Below, one piece after another: positions 16,508-24,421 of a stretch of 64,000 bases of DNA. Source of the DNA: Nitrospirillum iridis (GTDB taxonomy: Bacteria > Pseudomonadota > Alphaproteobacteria > Azospirillales > Azospirillaceae); contig NZ_JACIIZ010000019.1 in assembly GCF_014205765.1 (NCBI RefSeq), forward strand, positions 1-64,000, written 5' to 3'. Under the pieces are notes generated by a model. The model did not search any database. It saw only the letters and a list, made by a program, of their open reading frames with translations, and was not told the origin of the DNA. A program made the position numbers and the translations under genes. The number at the start of each line of letters is the position of its first letter. Position 1 is the first letter of the stretch.

Positions 16508-18193
16508 TTACTTCAGGCCGGTGCGCACCACCCGGATCAGGCCGGCGGTGGAGCAATCATGGCCGCGCCGGGCGCCCCCTTCCAACTCCGGCAGGATGGC
16601 CTTGGCCAGCTGCTTGCCCAGTTCCACGCCCCACTGGTCGAAGGAGTTCAGGTTCCACAGGATGCCCTGGACGAAGATCTTGTGCTCATACAGGGCCACC
16701 AGCATGCCCAGGGTGTGGGGGTCCAGCTTCTGGAACAGCAGGGTGTTGGTCGGGCGGTTGCCGGTGAAGACCTTGTGCGGCACCAGGGCCTCAAGCTCCT
16801 CCCCATCCAGGCCCTGGGCGGCCAGTTCGGCCCGCGCCTCGTCCTCGGTCTTGCCCAGCAGCAAGGCCTCGGTCTGGGCCAGGAAGTTGGCCAGCAGCAG
16901 GGTATGGTGGCGCCCCACCGGGTTGTGCGTCTCGATGGGCGCCAGGAAGTCCGCCGGGATCAGCGGCGTGCCCTGGTGGATCAGCTGATAGAAGGCGTGC
17001 TGGCCGTTGGTGCCGGGCTCCCCGAACAGCACCGGACCCGTGGCGTAGTCCACCGGGCGGCCCTCGCGGTCCACGCCCTTGCCGTTGCTCTCCATGTCCG
17101 CCTGCTGCAGGTAGGCCGGCAGGCGGGCCAGGTACTGGTCATAGGGCAGCACGGCGTAGGACTGGGCGCCCCAGAAATTCACGTACCACAGGCCGATCAG
17201 GCCCAGCAGCACGGGCATGTTGGCATCCAGCGGTGCCGTGCGGAAATGCTCGTCCATCGCATGGGCGCCGGCCAGCAGCTCGGCGAAGCGGTCAGGGCCG
17301 ATCATCAGCAGGATGGGCAGGCCGATGGCCGACCACAGGCTGTAGCGGCCGCCCACCCAGTCCCAGAAGCCGAACATGTTGTCGGTGTCGATGCCGAAGG
17401 CCGCCACCTCCTTGGCGTTGGTCGACACCGCCACGAAGTGCTTGGCCACCGCGTCCGCCGGGGCGCCCTGGGCCAGCAGCCAATCGCGCGCCGTATGCGC
17501 GTTGGCCAGCGTCTCCTGGGTGGTGAAGGTCTTGGAGGCGATGATGAACAGCGTCGTCTCCGCATCCACCTTCTTCAGCACCTCGGCGATATGGGTGCCG
17601 TCGACGTTGGAGACGAAATGCGCCTGCAGATGGGGATGGTGATAGGGGGTCAGCGCCTGGGTCACCATGACGGGGCCCAGGTCGGAACCGCCGATGCCGA
17701 TGTTGACGATGTCGGTGATGGGCTGGCCCGTCCAACCGCGCCATTCGCCATCGCGCACCGCCATGGCGAAGGCGCCCATGCGGTCCAGCACGGCGTGCAC
17801 GTCCGGCACGACGTTGCGCCCGTCAACCAGGACGGTGGCGCCCCTGGGCTGGCGCAGCGCGGTGTGCAGGACGGCGCGCCCCTCCGTCAGGTTGATGGGC
17901 GATCCTGCGAACATGCGATCGCGCCAGCCTTCCAGGTCGCGCGCCCGGGCCAGGTCCAGCAACAGGGGCAGGGTCTCATCCGCCAGGCGGTTCTTGGAAT
18001 AATCCAGCAGCAGCGTGCCCAGCTTCAGGGAGTATTTGTCGAAGCGCTCCGGATCGGCGGCGAACAGGTCGCGCATGTGCGCGCCCTCCAGCGACTGCCG
18101 GTGCCGGGCCAGCGCCTCCCAAGCCGGGGTCTGAATCAGGGGCGTCTCCAGGGCGGGGGTGTCCAGGGCGGGCTGCTGCGGGACGGACATCAT
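16508..18193 (-). CDS. pgi: Glucose-6-phosphate isomerase
   Basis: A 561-residue enzyme that interconverts glucose 6-phosphate and fructose 6-phosphate. Both family signatures are present: [17 protein letters not shown] in the middle and [20 protein letters not shown] near the C-terminus. [12 protein letters not shown] in the sugar-phosphate region and ESNGKG with the catalytic-base region are also visible. The length is typical. The ATG at 18190 is an equally possible start. Transcribed toward mutL, which it may share a message with. Confidence 0.96.
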   Translation of the reverse strand: MMSVPQQPALDTPALETPLIQTPAWEALARHRQSLEGAHMRDLFAADPERFDKYSLKLGTLLLDYSKNRLADETLPLLLDLARARDLEGWRDRMFAGSPINLTEGRAVLHTALRQPRGATVLVDGRNVVPDVHAVLDRMGAFAMAVRDGEWRGWTGQPITDIVNIGIGGSDLGPVMVTQALTPYHHPHLQAHFVSNVDGTHIAEVLKKVDAETTLFIIASKTFTTQETLANAHTARDWLLAQGAPADAVAKHFVAVSTNAKEVAAFGIDTDNMFGFWDWVGGRYSLWSAIGLPILLMIGPDRFAELLAGAHAMDEHFRTAPLDANMPVLLGLIGLWYVNFWGAQSYAVLPYDQYLARLPAYLQQADMESNGKGVDREGRPVDYATGPVLFGEPGTNGQHAFYQLIHQGTPLIPADFLAPIETHNPVGRHHTLLLANFLAQTEALLLGKTEDEARAELAAQGLDGEELEALVPHKVFTGNRPTNTLLFQKLDPHTLGMLVALYEHKIFVQGILWNLNSFDQWGVELGKQLAKAILPELEGGARRGHDCSTAGLIRVVRTGLK

Positions 18194-18479
18194 TCTCTCC
18201 TGACCGGTGACCAGGGTGCCGGGATCCCATTATCCCACCCCTGGAAAGCACCAGGGGGTTTAGCACGGCTGATCGTGGTTAAGCAGCGGTTCGGATGGGG
18301 ATTCCGTCTCTTTGACGCGATTTTATGGCGCTTTTGACGTCTCGCGGGCCGCCGCCCCATGGGGCCACTTGGCCGCCGGCGACGCGCCGGAGCGGCCCCA
18401 AGCCCGCGAGCGCCCTTGATCGACGCCCGCCACAGGCGACAATGGCGCCGAACACCGCCATCCCTGGGGAGATCCGGCC

Positions 18480-19517
18480 ATGTCCCGCCACCGCCACCGC
18501 ACCGCCCTCGCCTTGATTCTGTCGCTGGCGGCCGGCGGTGCCACGACCCCGGCCTGGGCGCTGGACCGAACCTGGACGCTGGAAGGCCAGGACCTGAAGA
18601 TCGCCAGCCCCTGCGCCCGGTCGGTGCAGATCACCGCCGCCGCCGACACCAGGTCCATCCGCGTCGTGGCGATGGCGGATGACGCGGGGGAGATCGATCA
18701 GCTGGCGGCCAGCGGCGGCCAGACGGCGCAACTCTCCGCCACCGGGCGGCGCTGCTATCACCGGGGTGAAGACTGGAACCGGTGGCAGCCCACCCTGCGC
18801 ATCGAGATCGTCGTGCCGGCCGGCACCCCGCTGGACGTGCAGGAAGGCGGGTCCACCGACTACGCCGCGTCCGGCGGCTTCGGCGCCCTGACGCTGACGC
18901 TGGACGGGTCGGGGAATTTCAAGGGCGGTCGCGTGACCGGCGGCGCCCGGGTGCGGTCCCATGGCTCCGGCGACATGGAACTGGACCGTCTGGACGGCGC
19001 CTTGACGGTGCGGGCCGCCGGCTCCGGCAATATCACCATCACCCAGATGGCGGGGCCCTCGACCGACCTGGAATCCAGCGGCAGCGGCAACATCACCATC
19101 AGCGGCGGCAGCGGCGGGGCGACGACCGCCAAGATCAACGGGTCGGGCGACATCACCCTGCCGGCCGTGGGCAGCCTGCGTCTGGTGGCCCGGGGCTCCG
19201 GCGACACGGTGGCGGCGCGGGCGCAGGGGGAGGTGTCGGCGGAACTGTCGGGCTCGGGCACGCTGAAACTGCACGCGGTCTCAGCCCCCACCGCCCTACT
19301 GAGGCAGTCCGGCAACGGCGACATCACCATCGATGGCGGAGAGATCGGCAGCCTGACGTCCACCATCAGCGGCAGCGGCGATCAGGTGATCCACGCCAAG
19401 GTCACCGACGCCAGCGTCTCACTGAGCGGCAGCGGCGACGTGCATATCGATCAAGTCACCGGCCACCTGGACCAGACGCGCAGCGGCAGCGGCAGCGTGC
19501 GCGTCGGCGGCCACTGA
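18480..19517 (+). CDS. Secreted GIN-domain (DUF2807) beta-helix protein
   Basis: A 345-residue exported protein with signal peptide ending near PAWA/LDR. The rest is a repetitive beta structure in which SGSGDI, GSGNI or NGDI recurs about every 18-22 residues (for example LTLDGSGNF, VRSHGSGDMEL, VRAAGSGNITI, LSGSGTLKL, ISGSGDQVI). This is the GIN domain (DUF2807), a head-type adhesin-like right-handed helix. The role is probably at the cell surface or in the periplasm; no partner is seen nearby. GGGGAGA lies just upstream of the ATG. Divergent from pgi across a 286-base gap with no recognised motif. Confidence 0.85.
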   Translation: MSRHRHRTALALILSLAAGGATTPAWALDRTWTLEGQDLKIASPCARSVQITAAADTRSIRVVAMADDAGEIDQLAASGGQTAQLSATGRRCYHRGEDWNRWQPTLRIEIVVPAGTPLDVQEGGSTDYAASGGFGALTLTLDGSGNFKGGRVTGGARVRSHGSGDMELDRLDGALTVRAAGSGNITITQMAGPSTDLESSGSGNITISGGSGGATTAKINGSGDITLPAVGSLRLVARGSGDTVAARAQGEVSAELSGSGTLKLHAVSAPTALLRQSGNGDITIDGGEIGSLTSTISGSGDQVIHAKVTDASVSLSGSGDVHIDQVTGHLDQTRSGSGSVRVGGH

Positions 19518-19546
19518 CCGCCACGCAACGGGGGTGCTCTCCCCGC

Positions 19547-19652
19547 CTAGAGCAGATCGTGCAAAAGCGGAATCGCCTTTGCGCGTGAAGCTGCTCGCGG
19601 ACAGGCTCAGCTGTAGCCGGCTGTGGTTCCGATTAAACGCAGCCGGCTCTAG
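19547..19652. repeat. Palindromic interspersed repeat bounded by CTAGAGC/GCTCTAG
   Basis: The 106-base element begins CTAGAGC (19547-19553) and ends GCTCTAG (19646-19652). It contains two hairpins: GAGCAG...CTGCTC enclosing an AAAGCG/CGCCTTT-like inner stem in the left half, and AGCCGGCTG...CAGCCGGCT in the right half. The left part resembles short intergenic repeats common in alphaproteobacterial genomes (from memory). The CTA at 19649-19651 is the stop codon (TAG) of the minus-strand gene that ends here. Confidence 0.65.
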
Positions 19653-20224
19653 CGCGCCTGGCGGCGGGCGGGCCGCACCATGGTGCGGGACCGGGGCATG
19701 CGCACGGGCTCCGCCTTGCTTGGCCCCCGTTCCTCTTCCAGGTCGAACAAGCCACCGCCGGCCGTCGCCATCGCCATCGTCGGTTCCGCCGCGCGCGGGG
19801 CGTTGGGCATAACCGTCAGCGGCAGGCCGATGGCGCCGCCCAGCGCTTCCGCCATCTCCTTGGGCATGGCCCGTGACGACAGGGTGGGACTGACGGCCTG
19901 GGGCAGCATGGCGTCATCACTGAGCGTGCGGTATTCGCGCACCAATTCCTGCAGGGTCGACCAGACGGAGCGGATCTCACCCTCCAGCACCTCGCGACGG
20001 CGGTGCAGGGCGACCGGATCCGCCTTGATGGCGGCGAGGATCGCGGCGATGGGCATGCCGTCGATATGGTCGGGGGCGGCGGCCGCACGGGCGCTGGGCC
20101 GCCGGGTGCCCAAGCCATTGGGCACGGGATTGTCCTGCGCAGCCGCCGGCATCGGCCGTTCCGGGACGGAAACGGGGGCGGCCGGGAAGAAACGCGCCTT
20201 GAAATCATCGAACGTGAACGTCAT
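19649..20224 (-). CDS. Hypothetical protein, 191 residues
   Basis: I do not recognise a family. It starts MTFTFDDFKARFFP, has a Pro/Ala-rich stretch (about 15-50), a probable coiled helix (HRRREVLEGEIRSVWSTLQELVREYRTL, in two parts about 75-103), and a basic tail ending MVRPARRQAR. There is no signal peptide or membrane segment. The tail is encoded next to the palindromic repeat, which provides the stop codon, so the C-terminus may differ in relatives without the element. Confidence 0.55.
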   Translation of the reverse strand: MTFTFDDFKARFFPAAPVSVPERPMPAAAQDNPVPNGLGTRRPSARAAAAPDHIDGMPIAAILAAIKADPVALHRRREVLEGEIRSVWSTLQELVREYRTLSDDAMLPQAVSPTLSSRAMPKEMAEALGGAIGLPLTVMPNAPRAAEPTMAMATAGGGLFDLEEERGPSKAEPVRMPRSRTMVRPARRQAR

Positions 20225-20322
20225 CCGAACCCCCCAACAGCCTGATCGCGGTCAGGGACCGTTCAGCAACTCCCATGCCAGCGGTTGCGGCAGCGAGCTG
20301 TCAACAAGCCTTGCATATCGCA

Positions 20323-21657
20323 TCATTGCGGGACGCCAGCACCCCCAACCACCACGGTCGCCATGCCCTCGGGCCGCAGCAAGCGCGCCGCCACCCGCTG
20401 AACCGCACCGCGCGTCACGTGGCGCAGGGCGGTCGCCCGGTGATCCAGGTAGGCGGCGGGAAAGCCATCGCGGCGGATGTCCAGCAACAAGGCGGCGATG
20501 GCCCGGTTGCTGGTGAATTGCAGGGGAAAGGAACCGATCAGGAAGGCCTGGGCGTCGCGCAGTTCCCGGGCCGTCACCCCCCGCGCCGCCACATCCGCCA
20601 GGGTCCGGCGCACCAGGTCGAGGGCCTCGGGCACGGTGCGATTGGCCGTGGAGCCGTTGACCACCAACAGATTCGCGTGCCGGTATGATTGCAAATTGCA
20701 TTGCACATCGTAAGCCAGCCCGCGCTGGTCGCGTACCGCCGCGACCAGGCGGGATTCCAGCCCGTCCCCACCCAGGATGTGGGCCAGCACCAGGGCGGCA
20801 GGCCAGTCGGGGTCATCCGGCGCCACCCCCGCCGCCGCCAACACGAACAGACTCTGCTCTCCGGGCCAGGGCAGGGCCTGACGTTGCCCATGGGCGGCGG
20901 GCACGCGATCGGGAATGGCGACGGGGGCGCCGGCCGCCGGCAAATCGCCGAAAATCCCGTCCACCGCCGTCGCCAGCTCCGCCGGGGAGATGTCGCCGGC
21001 CGCCGTCACCAGCAAGCCGTCGCGGGCCAGCCGCCGGGCGGCGAAGCCTCGCAGGTCATCGGGCGTGATAGCCGCCAGGGTGTCGGGCGTGCCGCGCAGG
21101 GGCCGGCCGTAGGGGTGGTCGGAAAACAGCTCGCGGGCCAGGGCATGGTAGGCGGCGGTCACCGGATCCGCCTCCTGCCGCGTCACGGCCACCTGGAACT
21201 GGCCGCGGATACGGGCCACGGCGTCGGCGTCGAAGCGGGGCGCCACCAGGGCCAACCGGGCCAGGGCGAACGCCTCCTCCCGGTTGTCGCGCAGGGTCAG
21301 CAGCGCGCCGGAAAGCCAGTCGCGGCTGGCGGTGAAGGCCAGGCCGATGGAGCGATCGGCCAGCCGGCCCTGGAAGGCCACGGCGTCCAGATCGCCCGCC
21401 CCCTCATCCAGCAGGCCGGCCGTCATCGCGGCCAGGCCCAGGCGATCGGGGGGATCGGTGGCCGCCCCGCCCCGAAAGGACCAGTTCAGCGCGATGATGG
21501 GGTTCTTGCTGTCGCGCACCAGCCAGACCTCTATGCCCCCGGGGCTGACCACGCGTTGCACCAACGATTCCCCGGCGACCGTCGCGGCCGCCGCCGGCAG
21601 CGCGGCCAACAGCAAGGCCAGCGCAATGACCAGCCGGCGGATCAACGCCGCCCTCAT
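20323..21657 (-). CDS. M16 family peptidase-like protein (no zinc motif)
   Basis: A 444-residue exported protein (signal peptide through about LPAAAATVA) with two M16 repeats. The region where catalytic members have HxxEH reads MTAGLLDEGAGD here, so the zinc ligands are missing. The C-terminal half has the R-Y-like pocket segments DVQCNLQSYRHAN and IGSFPLQFTSN. It is the inactive partner of a heterodimeric M16 pair; its start overlaps the stop of the active partner gene by four bases (ATGA), which favours equimolar translation. It probably degrades peptides in the periplasm together with that partner. Confidence 0.9.
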   Translation of the reverse strand: MRAALIRRLVIALALLLAALPAAAATVAGESLVQRVVSPGGIEVWLVRDSKNPIIALNWSFRGGAATDPPDRLGLAAMTAGLLDEGAGDLDAVAFQGRLADRSIGLAFTASRDWLSGALLTLRDNREEAFALARLALVAPRFDADAVARIRGQFQVAVTRQEADPVTAAYHALARELFSDHPYGRPLRGTPDTLAAITPDDLRGFAARRLARDGLLVTAAGDISPAELATAVDGIFGDLPAAGAPVAIPDRVPAAHGQRQALPWPGEQSLFVLAAAGVAPDDPDWPAALVLAHILGGDGLESRLVAAVRDQRGLAYDVQCNLQSYRHANLLVVNGSTANRTVPEALDLVRRTLADVAARGVTARELRDAQAFLIGSFPLQFTSNRAIAALLLDIRRDGFPAAYLDHRATALRHVTRGAVQRVAARLLRPEGMATVVVGGAGVPQ

Positions 21658-23150
21658 CGAATCGCCCCCGCCATCCCGGCCGCCCCGGTCGCCGCGATAT
21701 CCTCCAGGGACTCCTCCGGCGCCGCCGCGTCCGGATCGGGCACCATCACGGCAATGACCGAGGCCCCGCTCCCGGGGCCCGCCCCCATCAGGGTGCGCAG
21801 CGCCCGGTTCACGTCGGCCACCGTCACGGCGGCGATGCGCTCGGGCCAGGCCTCCACATCCGCGACCGTCTGGCCAGTGGTCAGTGCCACGCCGAATTCC
21901 GAAGCGGGCCCCTGCAGGCTGTCACGGGCATAAAGGGCGCCCACCCGCAGGCGCTGGATGGCCCCCGCCACGTCCGCCTCGCCCACCCCGTCATGCAGCA
22001 GGCGGGCGATCTCCACGTTCAGGCCGGCCTCGACGTCGGCCAGGGCCACGTCGGGGCCCGGCACCACGCCCAGGCTGAACTGGCCGGGGCCCAGCACATC
22101 GGCCTGGTAGTCCACGCTGACACCCGCCGCCAGGCGCTGGCGCACCACCAGCGCCTGGTAGAGGCGGCCGGTGGCCCCACCGCCCAGGATGGTCTGCAAC
22201 ACCTCCAGCGCGTAGACCTGGGTCGGGTCGTTCACCGCGCCGGGCGCCCAGCCGTGGGAGGGGGCGATCCACACCCGGCTCAGCGCCGGCTGGCGCACCT
22301 GGCCGTCCTTCATCTCTATGCGCTTCGCGTCCCCACCCGGCGGCGGCGGCGCCCCCCGCGCGGCCCGGCGATCCGGCACCGGGCGGGCGGGAACGCGGCC
22401 GAAAGTGGCCTCGACCAGGGGACGCAACCGCGCGGCGGTGACATCCCCCGCCACCACCAGCACGGCGTTGTTGGGCGCGTACCAGGTTCGGTAAAAGTCG
22501 CGGGCATCCGCCGGCGTCAGGGTGGACACCTCGTCGGCCCGGCCCACAACGGGGCGGCGGTAGGGATAGGTCGCGAACAAGGCGGCCTCCACCTCTTCAC
22601 GCAGGCGGGCGGCGGGGTTCGCCTCCGTCCTCTGCCGCCGTTCGTTCAGCACCACCGCCAGTTCCGGCGCGGCCGTCTCCGGACGGATGCGCAGGTGGGC
22701 CATGCGGTCAGCCTCCAGCGCCAGGACCAGGGGCAGGCGGTCACGGGCGATGGTCTGGAAAAAGGCGGTCTGATCCTGATTGGTGTAGGCGTTCTCCACC
22801 CCGCCATCGCGGGCCACCTGGCGGGAGAAGCCGCCGGAGGGCACGGCGGCGGTGCCGCGGAACATCAGATGTTCCAGATAATGGGCCAGGCCTGACTTGC
22901 CCGCCGGGTCATCAGCCGCGCCCACCTTGTAGAACAGCATCTGGGTGACGACCGGCGCCCGGTGGTTGGGCACCACCACCACCTGCAGCCCGTTGGACAG
23001 GGTGAAGCTTTCCGGATCGAAGACGCGGGCGGCGACGGGAACCGCCGGCGAAAGCCCGAGGGCAAGCGTCAGGATAGCGATGCGCACCCGCCATGAAGGC
23101 CGCCGGAAGACGCCCAAGGCCCCGCCACTCCCCACGTCAAGCCGCCCCAT
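21654..23150 (-). CDS. M16 family zinc metallopeptidase (catalytic subunit)
   Basis: A 498-residue exported zinc peptidase. After a signal sequence (about 22-41) comes the N-terminal domain with the inverted zinc motif HYLEH in GLAHYLEHLMFRGT and the downstream acidic ligand in the NAYTNQDQTAFF/ LNERRQ region. The C-terminal M16 repeat includes DDPTQVYALEVLQTILGGG-like helix. It is translationally coupled to the zinc-less partner downstream. A terminator at 23253-23289 separates it from the DUF3035 gene, so it has its own promoter. Confidence 0.92.
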   Translation of the reverse strand: MGRLDVGSGGALGVFRRPSWRVRIAILTLALGLSPAVPVAARVFDPESFTLSNGLQVVVVPNHRAPVVTQMLFYKVGAADDPAGKSGLAHYLEHLMFRGTAAVPSGGFSRQVARDGGVENAYTNQDQTAFFQTIARDRLPLVLALEADRMAHLRIRPETAAPELAVVLNERRQRTEANPAARLREEVEAALFATYPYRRPVVGRADEVSTLTPADARDFYRTWYAPNNAVLVVAGDVTAARLRPLVEATFGRVPARPVPDRRAARGAPPPPGGDAKRIEMKDGQVRQPALSRVWIAPSHGWAPGAVNDPTQVYALEVLQTILGGGATGRLYQALVVRQRLAAGVSVDYQADVLGPGQFSLGVVPGPDVALADVEAGLNVEIARLLHDGVGEADVAGAIQRLRVGALYARDSLQGPASEFGVALTTGQTVADVEAWPERIAAVTVADVNRALRTLMGAGPGSGASVIAVMVPDPDAAAPEESLEDIAATGAAGMAGAIR

Positions 23151-23252
23151 TCCCCAAAAGGAATATCATGGGCGGGCCGGGTGTCCATGGGAAGCTAGAC
23201 GTCGGGATGGGCGCGCGCCTCCCCCGCTTTTCCTGAAACCGGGGCGCCCATG

Positions 23253-23289
23253 GCAAAAAGCCCGGGCGGGAGGCAATCCCGTCCGGGCC
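23253..23289 (-). terminator. Rho-independent terminator of the ileS-lspA-DUF3035 unit
   Basis: On the minus strand GCCCGGaCGGG pairs with CCCGcCCGGGC and is followed by TTTTTG. It lies between the DUF3035 stop (23308) and the start of the M16 gene (23150). Confidence 0.85.
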
Positions 23290-23307
23290 TTGAGGCCTGT
23301 CGAACGC

Positions 23308-23811
23308 TTAGCGGGCGCCGGCGGAGCTGCTGTCGCGGTTGAGGACCGGCGCGTTGTCCTTCGGCGCGCTGTCGCCCTTCCAGAACATCAGGCTGTCCAG
23401 GAAGCTGCGGTCGCCCACGACCACGCCCGGCCACTCCTTGTCCACGATCTTGCGGATCTGGGGGTCGGCCTGGTCGGCGCCGGCCTTGGCCACCAGGGCG
23501 GCCTCGCCCTTGCTCTGGTTGGCGGTGGCCGAGGCCACGGCCGTCGCCTCGGTGGTGGCGGCGCCGAAGACGGTGCTGGTGGCCCGCGTCTCCTTGACGA
23601 TTTCCTGCGGGCGGGGGCTGCCGGGCTGCGGCGGACGCAGGTTGAAATCGGGCGGCACCTCCAGCGGCGCGCGCGCCAGCACGCGGAACTCGTCGGGGGT
23701 CGGCCGCGACCCGCCGAACAGGTAGTCCAGGCTGTCACACCCCGTCAGGGCTGCCAAACCGGCCGCCGCGAGCATCAGCCGCGCGCTAAACACCTTAGAA
23801 TTCTCGCCCAT
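23308..23811 (-). CDS. DUF3035 family lipoprotein
   Basis: A 167-residue lipoprotein. The signal ends in the lipobox LTGC (LAALTGCDSLDYLFG), so Cys about 24 is lipidated. The mature part has the family features PDEFRVLARAPLEVPPDFNLRPPQPG and a C-terminal helix-rich region with WPGVVVGDRSFLDSLMFWKG. The function is unknown. The ATG at 23811 is chosen; the open frame to 24051 lacks a lipobox in a sensible place and overlaps lspA. It follows lspA, whose product would process this lipoprotein. Confidence 0.88.
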   Translation of the reverse strand: MGENSKVFSARLMLAAAGLAALTGCDSLDYLFGGSRPTPDEFRVLARAPLEVPPDFNLRPPQPGSPRPQEIVKETRATSTVFGAATTEATAVASATANQSKGEAALVAKAGADQADPQIRKIVDKEWPGVVVGDRSFLDSLMFWKGDSAPKDNAPVLNRDSSSAGAR

Positions 23812-23923
23812 ATCCTCGTCCGTCGAATGTGAGCCCCGCGATAGCGGGACCCCGTGAACCTGACCCGAAACCAAAACCGTTCCCAACCGGGAGACCCGAC
23901 CATCACCCGTGATGGCCGACACC

Positions 23924-24421
23924 CTACCGCGTCGCGGGCTTGACGAACAGCCCATCCACGACCAGCACCAGCATGCCGACAACGATGCCGCTATCGGCAA
24001 CGTTGAATGCCGGCCAATGCCATGCCGCGATGTGGAAGTCCAGAAAATCAACGACGGCGCCCAGGCGCAGCCGGTCGATCACGTTCCCCAACGCCCCGCC
24101 TATCACCATGCCGGCGCAGACCGCCTCGATCAGGCGGCTGGCACGGCGCATCCACACCGCCATGGCGGCGGTGATCACCAGGGCTAACACGATCAACATG
24201 ACGGTGCCCGTCGCGCCGCCCTGATTAAACAGGCCGAAGCTGACGCCATGGTTCCACACCAGCACCAGATTGAAGAAGGGCAGCAGGATCACGCCGTCGC
24301 CCGCCTGGGTGAAGCGGTCCAGGATGGCGGCCTTGCTGGCCTGGTCGAGGGCCAGCACCAGGATCGCCGCCAGCAAACCCGGGATGCCGAACCGCCCCAA
24401 CATACGGGTCAGCATGCTCAT
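23924..24421 (-). CDS. lspA: Lipoprotein signal peptidase (signal peptidase II)
   Basis: A 165-residue inner-membrane aspartyl protease that cleaves prolipoprotein signal peptides. Four hydrophobic helices are visible. The two catalytic Asp motifs are present: GGALGNVIDRL and the later FNVADSGI. DQASK near the N-terminus is also conserved. The start codon overlaps the ileS stop (ATGA), the usual ileS-lspA arrangement. Confidence 0.95.
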   Translation of the reverse strand: MSMLTRMLGRFGIPGLLAAILVLALDQASKAAILDRFTQAGDGVILLPFFNLVLVWNHGVSFGLFNQGGATGTVMLIVLALVITAAMAVWMRRASRLIEAVCAGMVIGGALGNVIDRLRLGAVVDFLDFHIAAWHWPAFNVADSGIVVGMLVLVVDGLFVKPATR

